Notes under the pieces: model-generated | The model's database searches: none | The model's input: the letters and a program-made list of their open reading frames with translations, nothing else | Told to the model about the DNA's origin: nothing | In this document: piece by piece, positions 7,490-16,508 of the stretch | Layout of the letters: every line of letters starts with the position of its first letter | Numbering within the stretch: the first letter of the stretch is position 1 | Source: Maribacter ulvicola | GTDB taxonomy: Bacteria; Bacteroidota; Bacteroidia; Flavobacteriales; Flavobacteriaceae | Reading direction: 5' to 3' | NCBI RefSeq assembly: GCF_900155985.1 | Contig: NZ_FTMA01000004.1 | Coordinates: 1-64,000 of the forward strand | DNA length: 64,000 nt | Program-made: the position numbers and the translations under genes

Positions 7490-8536
7490 TTAAATTGAGA
7501 AATTAGCAGACCATTGTTGGAGGATGTTTTTGTAAGGTTTTATGAATTTTTCCTCAGCAAATTTACCTTGTTCAACTCCTAACTTAGTACGCTCTTCTCT
7601 GTCGTATATGATTTTTGTTAAAGAATGATCTTGATTTTTTAAACTAGCATTATAACACAATCCTGCAACAGAATTAGCATTGTAAATTTCAGGTCTATAA
7701 ATTTTTTGAAACGTTTCCATGGTACTAATAGTACTAATTAATTCAAGGTTTGTGTAATCAGCTAGTAAATCACCTACAAAATAAAAAGCTAAAGGAGCAA
7801 CGCTATTAGGTGGTATAAAATAACGAACCTTTAAACCCATTTTACCGAAGTAATCTTCCGTCAAAGAAGATTTGTTAGTGTGATATTCATAACCTAATAT
7901 AGGGTGATGATTTTCTGAACGATGATATGTTTTATTGCTGGATACACTCAAACATATTACAGGTGGTTTAGCAAAGTTTTTTTTATAAGTTTCTGAATTC
8001 ACAAAACACTTAAATATATTTCCGTGTAATTCACCAAAAGCATCAGGAATACTGTAATTGTCTCTATCTTTATTATGTTCTGAAAGTAAAACACTGAAAT
8101 CATAATCGCGTATATAAGAAGAAAAGTTATTACCAGCAATACCTTCAATGCGTTTACTTGTATTATGATCAATAATATATGTTTTTAAAATTTCAATTGA
8201 AGGGAATGTTGTGCCACTGCCATCAATATCTATAGCAACAGAAACGATCTCTAGTTCAAGGGAATATCTGTTATTATTAGGATTATCCCATTTTGCCAAG
8301 CTATTAAAACGATTATTAATCATTTTAATAGTGTGCCGTAAGTTTTCTTGACGGTTTGTTCCCCTTGCTAAATTTGCAAAGTTGGTTGTTGTTCGTGAAC
8401 TATTAGACGGGATATAATTTTCATTGAAAAGATTTAGCTTTAGTGTAAATGCAAAATTATTAATAATTGCATCCTGAGAGGTTTTACTATTTTTCTTCTC
8501 GTTTATTTCTGAGTCTTTTAATATTGTTGCTTTCAT
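7490..8536 (-). CDS. mesX: MesX (DUF1852), partner of MesD methionine synthase
   Basis: The 348-residue protein matches DUF1852 throughout: DIDGSGTTFPSIEI, IAGNNFSSYIRDYDFSVLL, PPVICLSVSSNKTYHR, YFGKMGLKVRYFIPPNSVAP and METFQKIYRPEIYNANS. DUF1852 proteins are required by MesD for methionine synthesis; the chemical role is not settled, though an oxygen-dependent step in supplying the methyl group has been suggested. It heads the operon mesX-mesD-permease. The divergent upstream region holds two palindromes and the stub of an Lrp-type regulator, pointing to amino-acid-responsive control that may now be lost. Confidence 0.9.
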   Translation of the reverse strand: MKATILKDSEINEKKNSKTSQDAIINNFAFTLKLNLFNENYIPSNSSRTTTNFANLARGTNRQENLRHTIKMINNRFNSLAKWDNPNNNRYSLELEIVSVAIDIDGSGTTFPSIEILKTYIIDHNTSKRIEGIAGNNFSSYIRDYDFSVLLSEHNKDRDNYSIPDAFGELHGNIFKCFVNSETYKKNFAKPPVICLSVSSNKTYHRSENHHPILGYEYHTNKSSLTEDYFGKMGLKVRYFIPPNSVAPLAFYFVGDLLADYTNLELISTISTMETFQKIYRPEIYNANSVAGLCYNASLKNQDHSLTKIIYDREERTKLGVEQGKFAEEKFIKPYKNILQQWSANFSI

Positions 8537-8611
8537 TTGAGGACCTTAATTGGTTGTTTTGTCTGTCAAAATTGGCAATAAAAGATGATATAATTATAGG
8601 AATCAATAAAG

Positions 8612-8657
8612 TAAGATAAAATATCTTAATTATGTATTTCATAAGATAAAATATCTT
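8612..8657. promoter_or_regulatory. Twin palindromic operators between mesX and lrp remnant
   Basis: The 15-base palindrome AAGATAAAATATCTT occurs at 8613-8627 and again at 8643-8657, centres 30 bp apart (about three helical turns). Paired, phased palindromes in the divergent space beside an Lrp/AsnC gene are typical operators for that family. They probably control mesX transcription. The regulator itself is truncated, so any binding would have to come from another Lrp-family protein. Confidence 0.65.
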
Positions 8658-8696
8658 TTTTCTTGGTGATTTACTTCGCGAAAAGAAAATTTATCT

Positions 8697-8834
8697 ATGC
8701 CTGATTTAGATGAAATTGATTTGAAGTTATTAAAGTTGCTTCAACAAAATGGGAAATTGACTACAAAAGAGACTGCAAAACAGGTCAATCTATCACCAAC
8801 ATTCCTTGGTCTTCTAATTTTATATTTTGGTTAG
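8697..8834 (+). pseudogene. Truncated Lrp/AsnC-family regulator
   Basis: The reading frame starts MPDLDEIDLKLLKLLQQNGK and continues LTTKETAKQVNLSPT, the N-terminal helix-turn-helix of Lrp/AsnC proteins (normally about 150 residues). After residue 35 the family continuation is lost; ten unrelated codons follow, then TAG at 8832. The break at about 8803 is where the decayed XRE copy begins (shared bases ATTCCTTGG). The ligand-binding and oligomerisation domain is missing. The stub is divergent from mesX, where a dedicated regulator would be expected. Confidence 0.8.
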
Positions 8835-9126
8835 TTCTTAAAATTATTTTTCGTGTCAATTTTTCTGCTTTTATTTCAATTAAATCGTTTGTCGTCCCAT
8901 TTAGTGGAGCCAGTGCATATACTAATTTTAAGTCAACTGCACTGGCTACATCTTTTTACTCCTTGTCTTGTTATATTTAATTTTGCACCAAGTTGTGCCA
9001 ATGTCATACTTAGTGATGTAGGAATTGTATCCATCCACGCTCTGGGACCAAGATCTTTCGGATTTCAGAGAATGGTCGAAGTTTTTGGTCCAATTGCTCA
9101 ATTAAAAGTTTTTGTTTATTTCTCAT
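8804..9126 (-). pseudogene. Decayed second copy of the mobile mystery protein A gene
   Basis: The nucleotide sequence follows the XRE gene at 771-1232 from its start codon (here 9124-9126) and the first leader half-site down to about base 860 of that gene. Relative to the intact copy it has an in-frame 3-base deletion and a 50-base deletion between CTTTT repeats, which shifts the frame and removes much of the helix-turn-helix. It lacks the last 30 codons and any fic partner. It is fused to the truncated lrp gene. It records an old duplicate of the Fic/XRE cassette. Confidence 0.85.
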
Positions 9127-9154
9127 TTTTGTAAATCTTTGAGTTTACAAATAT

Positions 9155-9600
9155 CCTGAAGAGTTTGAATAGAAATGTTTAATCAGAAAACAGCTTCATG
9201 ATTCTTAACTAATTGTCCACTTTTTAGTGGTAAGTCTAGAAGTGGTTGGGAGGTCTGATAAGAAATTTTGTTCGGTAAAATGTAAATCGATCCATCAATA
9301 TGAAAACATCTAAAAACAAGATTTTTTATCTAAGAGTAGGCAATCAATTGAAAAGAATAGAAGGCTTTTATAGCAGTTTAATACATCTGGTTTTACTATC
9401 ATTAGAAGTACGGTTCTCTTGAACGACAGATTTAACCCTTAATATTTTACGGATTATAGGAAGACCAGGAAAGGAGCCCTTTATTTATTTTGTTATGATT
9501 TTGGGTTCTTGGCCATGTAGAGAAAAGTAGTGCAGAAATATTTAATTAAACAATGGCAAGATTATATGAACGACTAATAGATGGGATAATGATAATGTAC
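9155..9600. other. Gene-poor stretch right of the island scar
   Basis: No gene could be supported. A 40-codon frame starting at 9300 (MKTSKNKIFYLRVGNQLKRI...) looks like a relic but matches nothing I recognise. Given the adjoining pseudogenes this is probably decayed mobile or cassette DNA. Confidence 0.35.
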
Positions 9601-9633
9601 AAAAAAAGGGATGACCGTTGGGTTATCCCTTTT
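9601..9633 (-). terminator. Terminator of the glycosyltransferase operon
   Basis: On the minus strand, AAAAGGGATAACC, loop CAAC, GGTCATCCC and a run of seven T form a clear intrinsic terminator 24 bases past the gene that ends at 9657. The A-rich other side makes it possibly bidirectional. Confidence 0.8.
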
Positions 9634-9656
9634 CTAATATCTTATTTTAAGTGGTT

Positions 9657-11141
9657 TTAAGCTCTTGAGGTCAGTGATTTAAAAAATACAAACCCAAAGC
9701 CTAGGAACAACATGAAGTGAAACGGAAACAGTCCGAAATCATTTAGGGGTATTGCGCTGTACATACCAAACATGAAATAGAGCATAAGGGCAAATTCCAA
9801 TATCATGTTAGGTGATAATTTTTTGGCCAGGTATTTATTACCTTTCCAGCTTTGCTTTATGGTGCTGATATTAAATTTAGGTGTACGCACAAACTCGCTT
9901 CGTTTGCCCATATGCCCTTCTAGTACAGCAATGGTATTATGTAACGAAAAGCCTAGTGCTACAGAGAAAAAGGTAAAAAATATGCGTATGTAATCTACAA
10001 AATTGTTAAAGCCGCTGCCTTGTATGCTCTTATAGGTAAACCAATAGCAAACGAATAGGATAATGGTACTAACGGTAAACAAGCTCAATAGCGAGAATAC
10101 CCAGTCTAAATGAGCATACATGTTTTTAATATATAATGATGGTATGCTTAATAAGGCAACTAAGAATACACATAGAAACATAGAGCTGTTCAGTAAATGC
10201 ATTACCCCATGGAACTTGGTTTTAAAAGGTATGTTCTTTGCGCTTATTACGCTCCAAACTGTTTTTCTAAAGTTTTCTGCGCCACCTTTGTTCCAACGAA
10301 ATTGTTGTGATCGTGCGGCACTGATTACCACAGGTAGTTCAGCGGGCGTTTCTACATTCTCCAGGTATTTGAATTTCCAGTTTTTTAACTGTGCTCTGTA
10401 GCTAAGATCAAGGTCTTCTGTCAACGTATCGCCTTCCCAGTTACCGGCATCAATAATACATTCTTTACGCCAAATACCTGCGGTACCGTTAAAGTTAATA
10501 AAGTGCCCTTTGCTATTGCGTCCAACTTGCTCTAATGTAAAATGCGCATCAAGGGCAAAGGCCTGTATTTTCGTTAGGGTAGAATAGTCACGGTTCAAAT
10601 GGCCCCAACGGGTTTGTACCACGCCTATTTCTGCATCTTTAAAGTAGATAACGGTTTTCTTCAACCAATCTGACGCCGGTAAAAAATCAGCATCGAAAAT
10701 GGCTATGAATTCACCTTTAGCAATTTCAAGCCCTTCTTTTAAGGCACCGGCTTTAAAGCCAGAGCGATCTGTTCTTGTAATATGTTGTATGTCTAAACCG
10801 GTTTCCCTTAATTTTGCAACACTGGCAGCCGTAGAAATTACGGTATCATCTGTAGAGTCATCTAAAACCTGAATCTCCAATTTGCTTTTGGGGTATTCTA
10901 TTTTTGCAATGTTCTCTAATAAGCGATCCATTACATATTCCTCGTTATATACAGGAAGTTGAATGGTCACGAACGGAATCTCCTTTGGGTCTAACAAGTT
11001 AAATTTTGGAGCTGTTTCGTTCTGTCTTTTTTGTGATAAGTAGTTGATCAACAGATTTAGCTGCGCCAAGCTATAAAAGAAAATCAATAGTAATGATATA
11101 CTATAAATAATGATAATAAAATAAGCTAAAGCTAGTGCCAT
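9657..11141 (-). CDS. Membrane GT2 glycosyltransferase, cellulose/mannan synthase-like
   Basis: The 494-residue processive-type family 2 glycosyltransferase has an N-terminal membrane helix, then the catalytic domain: QLPVYNE, LDDSTDD, FDADFLP (DxD), DTLTEDLDLS (TED) and QQFRWNKG (the Q-x-x-R-W product-binding motif), followed by four or five membrane helices. These residues are those expected for sugar polymer synthesis from a nucleotide sugar, with glucomannan or cellulose-like synthases as the closest general type. It is the third gene of a tight operon (one base between the upstream stop codon and its start). Sugar and acceptor are unknown. Confidence 0.85.
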   Translation of the reverse strand: MALALAYFIIIIYSISLLLIFFYSLAQLNLLINYLSQKRQNETAPKFNLLDPKEIPFVTIQLPVYNEEYVMDRLLENIAKIEYPKSKLEIQVLDDSTDDTVISTAASVAKLRETGLDIQHITRTDRSGFKAGALKEGLEIAKGEFIAIFDADFLPASDWLKKTVIYFKDAEIGVVQTRWGHLNRDYSTLTKIQAFALDAHFTLEQVGRNSKGHFINFNGTAGIWRKECIIDAGNWEGDTLTEDLDLSYRAQLKNWKFKYLENVETPAELPVVISAARSQQFRWNKGGAENFRKTVWSVISAKNIPFKTKFHGVMHLLNSSMFLCVFLVALLSIPSLYIKNMYAHLDWVFSLLSLFTVSTIILFVCYWFTYKSIQGSGFNNFVDYIRIFFTFFSVALGFSLHNTIAVLEGHMGKRSEFVRTPKFNISTIKQSWKGNKYLAKKLSPNMILEFALMLYFMFGMYSAIPLNDFGLFPFHFMLFLGFGFVFFKSLTSRA

Positions 11142-11142
11142 A

Positions 11143-11832
11143 TTATTTAATACTGTATTTGAAGATCCACCCCAAAATTTTTATGCCTGCAAATATACTA
11201 CCTTTTACGGTTCCTGATACTTTTGAGACACCAATTCTTCGTTTGTAACGCACTGGTACTTCGGTATATGTCATCTTTTTTTTAAGAATTTTTAATTGCA
11301 TTTCAACCGTCCATCCATAAGTTTTATCTTCCATGTTCAATTCTTTGAGCTTTTCGTATTTAATTGCCCTAAAAGGACCTAAATCCGTAAATTTTGCGCC
11401 AAAAAACAATTGCATTAAAAAAGTCGCCAACCAGTTGCCAAAAACCTGTTGCGGGGTCATTGAACCCTCCTCTCGCAAGCCCTTTGTTCTGGCACCAACT
11501 ACAAAATCAATGTTATCTTTTAAAATAGGGGCAACCACTTTGTCCAGTTCTTCTGGATAATCAGAATAGTCACCGTCAATAAATACGATAATGTTGGGTT
11601 GTTTCGCTGACAATGCTATATAATCTAACCCTTTAAGACAGGCATAGCCATATCCTTTCCTGGTCTCTGTAAGTACGGTTGCACCTGCGGCTTCGGCATT
11701 TTTTGCAGTATCATCTGTAGAATTGTTGTTTACAACAATTACCTCAGATATTGTCCTTGGTAGCCCTTTAATGACTAGGGCAATGGAATCTGCTTCGTTA
11801 AAAGCTGGTATTATTACTTTAATATCTGTCAT
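11143..11832 (-). CDS. GT2 glycosyltransferase, dolichol-phosphate-mannose-synthase-like
   Basis: The 229-residue protein has the GT-A fold motifs IIPAFNEAD, VVNNNSTDDT and FIDGDYSDYP (D-x-D), and matches the DPM1/DPG synthase group that transfers a sugar from a nucleotide to a polyprenyl phosphate or similar acceptor. There is no membrane anchor. The start overlaps the upstream stop in TAATG (one shared base) and the downstream gene follows after one base, so three genes are translated as a unit. A role in providing or modifying a surface glycan with the downstream membrane GT2 is inferred. Confidence 0.85.
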   Translation of the reverse strand: MTDIKVIIPAFNEADSIALVIKGLPRTISEVIVVNNNSTDDTAKNAEAAGATVLTETRKGYGYACLKGLDYIALSAKQPNIIVFIDGDYSDYPEELDKVVAPILKDNIDFVVGARTKGLREEGSMTPQQVFGNWLATFLMQLFFGAKFTDLGPFRAIKYEKLKELNMEDKTYGWTVEMQLKILKKKMTYTEVPVRYKRRIGVSKVSGTVKGSIFAGIKILGWIFKYSIK

Positions 11833-12323
11833 TATTTTAAGTCTGATAAACTATTTTCATTGGTAAACGCTCTAAAAGATGTCCATTCTTTAATCTTTTC
11901 ACCTCTGCTGTATTTCTCTGCAGCGATCAATTTAGTATCCTTGTATTTTAAACAATAACCATTTTTAATGCCCTTGTCTAATTGGCATTTATGGTTTACG
12001 CGTCCTTTTTTATCATAGAAGAGCCACCAACCAATTTCTTTATTGTCAACAAATTTTCCTTCTTTGATTCTAATACGATCTTCATTGAAAAAGAACCAAT
12101 ATTTCTCTTTTTTGCCATAGCTGTAAAAACCTTGTTCAGATTTGTGACCGTTTGGATGATAAAATGTCCAATAATCTGTTCTAGTGTTAAAGCGGATCCA
12201 GCCTTCACTTTCTAATGTGCCATCATCATAATAGGTGCGTTCGTACCGTCTATCTTCAGGATTTATAAAAGCCAATAATCCTAAACAAATAAGGAGGGAA
12301 TAAAAGGGTTTTAAGAGCTTCAT
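11832..12323 (-). CDS. Exported MORN-type repeat protein
   Basis: The 163-residue protein starts with a signal-like hydrophobic stretch and then shows repeated motifs of the form Y-x-x-G-x-x-x-x-E-G-x-(W/F), e.g. YYDDGTLESEGW, YHPNGHKSEQGF and KEGKFVDNKEIGWW. These are MORN/YwqK-like repeats, which serve as binding scaffolds. It is the first gene of the operon with two glycosyltransferases and is coupled to the next by TAATG. A scaffold or accessory role in glycan synthesis is only an inference from position. Confidence 0.7.
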   Translation of the reverse strand: MKLLKPFYSLLICLGLLAFINPEDRRYERTYYDDGTLESEGWIRFNTRTDYWTFYHPNGHKSEQGFYSYGKKEKYWFFFNEDRIRIKEGKFVDNKEIGWWLFYDKKGRVNHKCQLDKGIKNGYCLKYKDTKLIAAEKYSRGEKIKEWTSFRAFTNENSLSDLK

Positions 12324-12756
12324 TTTAAGTGCTGTAGGGTTAACGTTTAGGTCATTTCTATATCAAGGACCACAGAATTGTTTAGTGTTTTTCCTTTTTT
12401 TTGTACTTTCCGGTTCTTTGCTAAATTAGGTTGCCTATCATTGTTATACGAATTTTTGTATCTACGGATTTTTTATTTTTTTTATCTTCTTCGATTCAAA
12501 ACCATTTTTTATGTTAATGGGGAAACAAACCTAACAAGACCAATTGGCTTTCTGAATACCGTAGCAGCTTGCACTTATGTATCATTATTTTTTGCTGACC
12601 AGTGGGTAATTAGACTGCCCTAAAACGATGCCGATATGATTATTTATAATTTGCTTCCAAAAAAAATTAGATGCCATTGAATACATTTTAAGACGTCTTT
12701 TTTTATATGATCTTGGTCAGTAAGGTTATATGTTTCTTTATCCATAATATAGTTGT
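12324..12756. other. Intergenic region, no supported feature
   Basis: AT-rich sequence upstream of the minus-strand glycosyltransferase operon. An open frame at 12378-12623 is low in complexity and looks fortuitous. The operon promoter must lie at the left end, but I cannot place it. Confidence 0.4.
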
Positions 12757-13128
12757 TCATATCAAGTATTTTCTGTTGCTTGAGTTTTTCAGGGTAGAGA
12801 AAGTGCCGAGCTGCTTTTGCTTTTGAAAATGTATTAATATTAAGTTTTTGTTTTTATAATGTTGAAGGCTGCTTAATTGGGGTGAGTTAGGGGAGAACAG
12901 ACAGTTTTTGTATAGCGCAAAATATTTTTTTGTAGAAATATGGATGATAAAATCAGGAATATTAAAGCTTTTATGAAGTAAAACCTTGGTATCTTCATCA
13001 TCTTTAGTGATAGCAAGATTTGCCCAACTAGCGTTTTCTTTTTCATAAGCAACGTCTACATGGCTAAGCACTGTTTGTATTAGAACTAAAAGAAATAGTA
13101 GATGAAATAAGAAAAGAAATCGGTTCAT
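12757..13128 (-). CDS. Hypothetical short exported protein
   Basis: This 123-codon frame begins with a convincing signal peptide (MNRFLFLFHLLFLLVLIQTVLS, then HVDVAYEK). The first 75 residues read like a real protein; the last 45 are rich in Lys, Asn and Gln and look like out-of-frame sequence, so the gene may be a truncated or frameshifted remnant. It stands alone between the MORN operon and the polyferredoxin gene. I do not recognise a family. Confidence 0.45.
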   Translation of the reverse strand: MNRFLFLFHLLFLLVLIQTVLSHVDVAYEKENASWANLAITKDDEDTKVLLHKSFNIPDFIIHISTKKYFALYKNCLFSPNSPQLSSLQHYKNKNLILIHFQKQKQLGTFSTLKNSSNRKYLI

Positions 13129-13278
13129 AATATAGCTATTACTGAAATTAGGGTAAAAAGTTCACGAAAGATTTTTGAAAACCGGTCTTTCATGAACTTT
13201 TCCTTTTATAAAATAGAAGTGAACAAAAGTAATACCGTCACGTTACTATAATACGTAGTGTTATTTTAGGACTAAGTT

Positions 13279-14862
13279 CTATTTATTATTCACTAGATCC
13301 ATTAAATCAACATCGTTACCTAACAAAACATCTTTAGAGTTGATCCGTCCTTCTTCTGGTCCGTTTTCTAATTTTAACACTCCTCTTGGGCAAACCGCAG
13401 AACAAATACCACAACCTACACAACTAGAACGTACAATGTTTTCTCCTTTTTGAGCATATGCACGTACATCTATACCCATTTCACAGTAGGTAGAACAGTT
13501 ACCACATGATATGCACTGACCACCGTTGGTAGTAATTCTAAATTTAGAGAACAAGCGTTGTTGAAAACCTAATACGGCTGCCATTGGGCACCCAAATCTA
13601 CACCATACGCGGTTTCCAAATATAGGATAGAATCCTGTACCTATAACTCCAGAGAAAATACTACCTATTAAAAAACTGTAAGTAGTTCGTAGTGTTTCTG
13701 CTTTGAATATGAATATATTTCCAGAGCCACTGAAAAAGTGCATTCCTAATAATACGGCGATGATAGTAAAATACCCAATAGCACCATATTTAGCATCTTT
13801 TGCCAGTTCTTCTCTTTTATAGATCATAACCCAGGCAAATACCGCCGTTAAAATCACTGCTACTCCAGAAATGAACATTGTTTTTGTAAGCCAATATTTA
13901 CTAGTATCATTACCTAGGTATGAATAAATAACGGCCGTTGTCATCAAGGTAACGAATACAACTACGCTATGTACCACCCAGCGTTCAACTTTCCATGCAA
14001 ATTTAGATTTATCGCTCAGTTGGCGAAAAGAGTCACCTGCAGTTTCGGCCAGGCCACCACAACCACAAACCCAAGAGCAATACCAGCGTTTACCGTATTT
14101 GTACGTTAAAAACGGAGAGATGACAAAGATAGATATGATACCAAAAAATAACATGGTCATACCTACACTGCCAGAATCTATAAAGCCATTGATACGGTAG
14201 CGCTCAAAGTTATAATAGTTTAAAGGCCACATATTTTTAAGATCGTAATATGGTAAATCGCCATTTAATCTTGCCATAATTTCTGGTATGAAAAAAGCAA
14301 ATGCAGTCTGAAAGAACATTACACTTACGGTTCTCAATTGTTCATATTTATTGTGGCGGTATTTCCAAATAAATTTTGCGCCAAAGGCCAAAATGGCAAC
14401 AGTGTACAACGTACCATATACAAACCACTGGCTGGCAGGGTTGCCACTTAACCCTTTGCTCAACGGGTCAAATAAGGCGATCAAGCCTTTATTTTCGCCA
14501 CCTTTTACCAAACCTAAGTACTCCGGATAAAAGTAGAGTACAATGTAAAAACCGGTTAAGGCAATACCTGATATCCAAGCAAGCACACCGCGACTAGAAA
14601 TAGATTTAAACCAAACGCCGTCATTTTTTATACCTTTTTGTTTGTGTGCATATGCTGCTTGTGAAAACCAAATGATCCCCACAAAAATGGCAACAATAGA
14701 TATTGTTAACCAAAGTGCGGTGTTACCAAGGTTTAAATTAAATAATTGTAAAATGAGAATGCCCAGACCGATCATTCCTGTTACTACCGCCAATTTTTGG
14801 CCTGTGTTCAATGCTTTAGGCGGCTCTCCCGCAAGTGACATACTTCTGTCAAAATTACCCAT
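13279..14862 (-). CDS. Membrane polyferredoxin, NapH/NosR/CcoG-like
   Basis: This 527-residue membrane protein has about ten hydrophobic segments. It carries the NapH-type cytoplasmic cysteine motifs CSWVCGC (about residue 263) and CRFGCP (about 423), and two C-terminal 4Fe-4S clusters (CISCGNCSTYC and CVGCGICSAVCP, about 448-490). Such proteins carry electrons across or along the membrane to periplasmic or membrane reductases. The neighbouring upstream gene, 28 bases away, encodes a flavoprotein NAD(P)H oxidoreductase, so the two probably form an electron-input unit. No terminal reductase is adjacent, so the final acceptor is unknown. Confidence 0.8.
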   Translation of the reverse strand: MGNFDRSMSLAGEPPKALNTGQKLAVVTGMIGLGILILQLFNLNLGNTALWLTISIVAIFVGIIWFSQAAYAHKQKGIKNDGVWFKSISSRGVLAWISGIALTGFYIVLYFYPEYLGLVKGGENKGLIALFDPLSKGLSGNPASQWFVYGTLYTVAILAFGAKFIWKYRHNKYEQLRTVSVMFFQTAFAFFIPEIMARLNGDLPYYDLKNMWPLNYYNFERYRINGFIDSGSVGMTMLFFGIISIFVISPFLTYKYGKRWYCSWVCGCGGLAETAGDSFRQLSDKSKFAWKVERWVVHSVVVFVTLMTTAVIYSYLGNDTSKYWLTKTMFISGVAVILTAVFAWVMIYKREELAKDAKYGAIGYFTIIAVLLGMHFFSGSGNIFIFKAETLRTTYSFLIGSIFSGVIGTGFYPIFGNRVWCRFGCPMAAVLGFQQRLFSKFRITTNGGQCISCGNCSTYCEMGIDVRAYAQKGENIVRSSCVGCGICSAVCPRGVLKLENGPEEGRINSKDVLLGNDVDLMDLVNNK

Positions 14863-14890
14863 AGTAGGTGTTGTTTATATTGTTATATAG

Positions 14891-16237
14891 TTAGGCGATA
14901 CTGAAAATACGTTTCCAGCTTTTTTTCTTCGGACTGATGTTCTTGTTGAAATCAGCATTGTATTTAGCTACAATTTCATCTTCATAGAGCTTGTAAAACT
15001 CTGGGTCGAAATTAGCATCTTTTAAATACGTCATTATATGATCAATATCTTTGTTCTCTGCTAGCCATTGGTCAAAAATCTCATGCCTCATACGAATACC
15101 AAAAGTATTTATTCCCAAAAATTGATGACTATCTTTGTTGAAAGCAACGGTTATACATATTTTTTCGGTGGCATGGCGCCAATGAAAATGGTGTTCATTA
15201 TCTTTTTTGATTCGTTCGCTAAAAACCCATCCGTAGGTTTGGTATTCTATATCTAAAAACTTTGCAGAGTTGAACCAGTGCCCTGGGTTGTATTCTCTTG
15301 GTGTACCGCAAATTGTTTGGGCAAGAGTTTCGCCCATCATTCTACCCGTATACCAAACGGCCTCAATAGGTCTTCTACTACCAATTCCTGTATGTTGCTC
15401 TGCGCAGTCGCCAATAGCGAATATGTCTTTTATGTTGGTCTCTAAAAAACGATTGACCTTAACACCTCTGCCTAGTTCAATGCCGGCATCTTTAAGGAAA
15501 TCTATATTTGGGGCAACCCCGGCAGTTAAGCCAACCACATTACATTCAATGGTTTCGCCTTTATCTGTAACTACCGCTTTTGCACGTCCATTTTCATCAG
15601 AAATTATTTTCTCTAGATTGGTGTCTAGTTGTAAATCAATATGATGCTCTTTAATATGCTCGTTGATCATGGCAGATTCCCCAGAGGGTAAGACGCCGTT
15701 CCAAAAACTCTTTTCACGGACTAAGAATGTAACGGGTATTTCGCGAGAGCGCAACATTTCTGCCATCTCAATACCAATGAGTCCGCCACCTACAATAACC
15801 GCACGGTTACATACCTTGTTATTAGGAGCGTTTTTCTCAAGCAGCTCAAGGTCTTGTTTTGAATATAAGCCTTGTACTCCTTTTAGATCTTGACCGGGCC
15901 AACCAAACTTATTGGGCTTAGAACCTGTTGCAATAACTAATTTATCATAAGAGATAGAAGAGCCATCTTTTAAGGATAGCTTTTTGATATCTGTTTCTAC
16001 TTTTTCTACAAACCCGTTTACAAGTTCAATTCTGTTTTTCTTCCAGAACCAATTTTCGTAAGGTTGTGTGTGCTCAAATTTCATGTGGCCCATGTACACA
16101 TACATTAATGCTGTACGGGAGAAGAAATAGTCACTTTCTGCAGAAATAATAGTGATTTTTTTGTCTGATAGCTTACGTATATGCCTAGCCAAAGTGACTC
16201 CTGAAATACCATTGCCAATTATTACAATTTGCTCCAT
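14891..16237 (-). CDS. FAD/NAD-dependent oxidoreductase
   Basis: The 448-residue pyridine-nucleotide-disulfide-type oxidoreductase has an FAD-binding GNGISG (residues 8-13), a second nucleotide fold VGGGLIGIEMAE (about 149) and the FAD-contacting AIGDCAE (about 293). No redox-active CxxxxC disulfide is visible near the N-terminus, so it is not a classical disulfide reductase; it is closer to the NirB/rubredoxin-reductase group. The last 110 residues are a distinct C-terminal domain ending in a basic tail (SPKKKSWKR). It precedes the polyferredoxin gene by 28 bases and likely feeds it electrons. Confidence 0.8.
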   Translation of the reverse strand: MEQIVIIGNGISGVTLARHIRKLSDKKITIISAESDYFFSRTALMYVYMGHMKFEHTQPYENWFWKKNRIELVNGFVEKVETDIKKLSLKDGSSISYDKLVIATGSKPNKFGWPGQDLKGVQGLYSKQDLELLEKNAPNNKVCNRAVIVGGGLIGIEMAEMLRSREIPVTFLVREKSFWNGVLPSGESAMINEHIKEHHIDLQLDTNLEKIISDENGRAKAVVTDKGETIECNVVGLTAGVAPNIDFLKDAGIELGRGVKVNRFLETNIKDIFAIGDCAEQHTGIGSRRPIEAVWYTGRMMGETLAQTICGTPREYNPGHWFNSAKFLDIEYQTYGWVFSERIKKDNEHHFHWRHATEKICITVAFNKDSHQFLGINTFGIRMRHEIFDQWLAENKDIDHIMTYLKDANFDPEFYKLYEDEIVAKYNADFNKNISPKKKSWKRIFSIA

Positions 16238-16508
16238 AAAATGATTTTGTTGATGGTTGTGTCGGTATTAAAGGTAAGAACTTAACAGATTACTTTTTAT
16301 TTAGAAAGATTATAAACTTGTTACAGCTCTGTGATACTTTTAAACTTAGTTTGCGTTTTAACTTGTTTCGAACAGATGTATAAGAGTCAGATTATCAATG
16401 AGTAATTGTGTTGTAAGTTTAAAAAAAGTAAAAGTTTTATTTTTTTAGTTTGTATGGTTTTGATAAAACGACCGACCTAAACAATCTAAAAAGCGACCTT
16501 AAATTAAA

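Noticed and set aside
8537..8696. SAM or cobalamin riboswitch upstream of mesX
   Set aside because: The space is only 160 bases and is dominated by two operator palindromes; no riboswitch core motifs were found.
12378..12623. 81-codon open frame upstream of the MORN operon
   Set aside because: Phe/Leu-rich translation of AT-rich sequence, without coding features.
16374..16390. Sequence resembling a Tn5 mosaic end (AGATGTATAAGAGTCAG)
   Set aside because: It lacks two bases and has one mismatch against the 19-base mosaic end, and no partner end or insertion is seen; probably chance.
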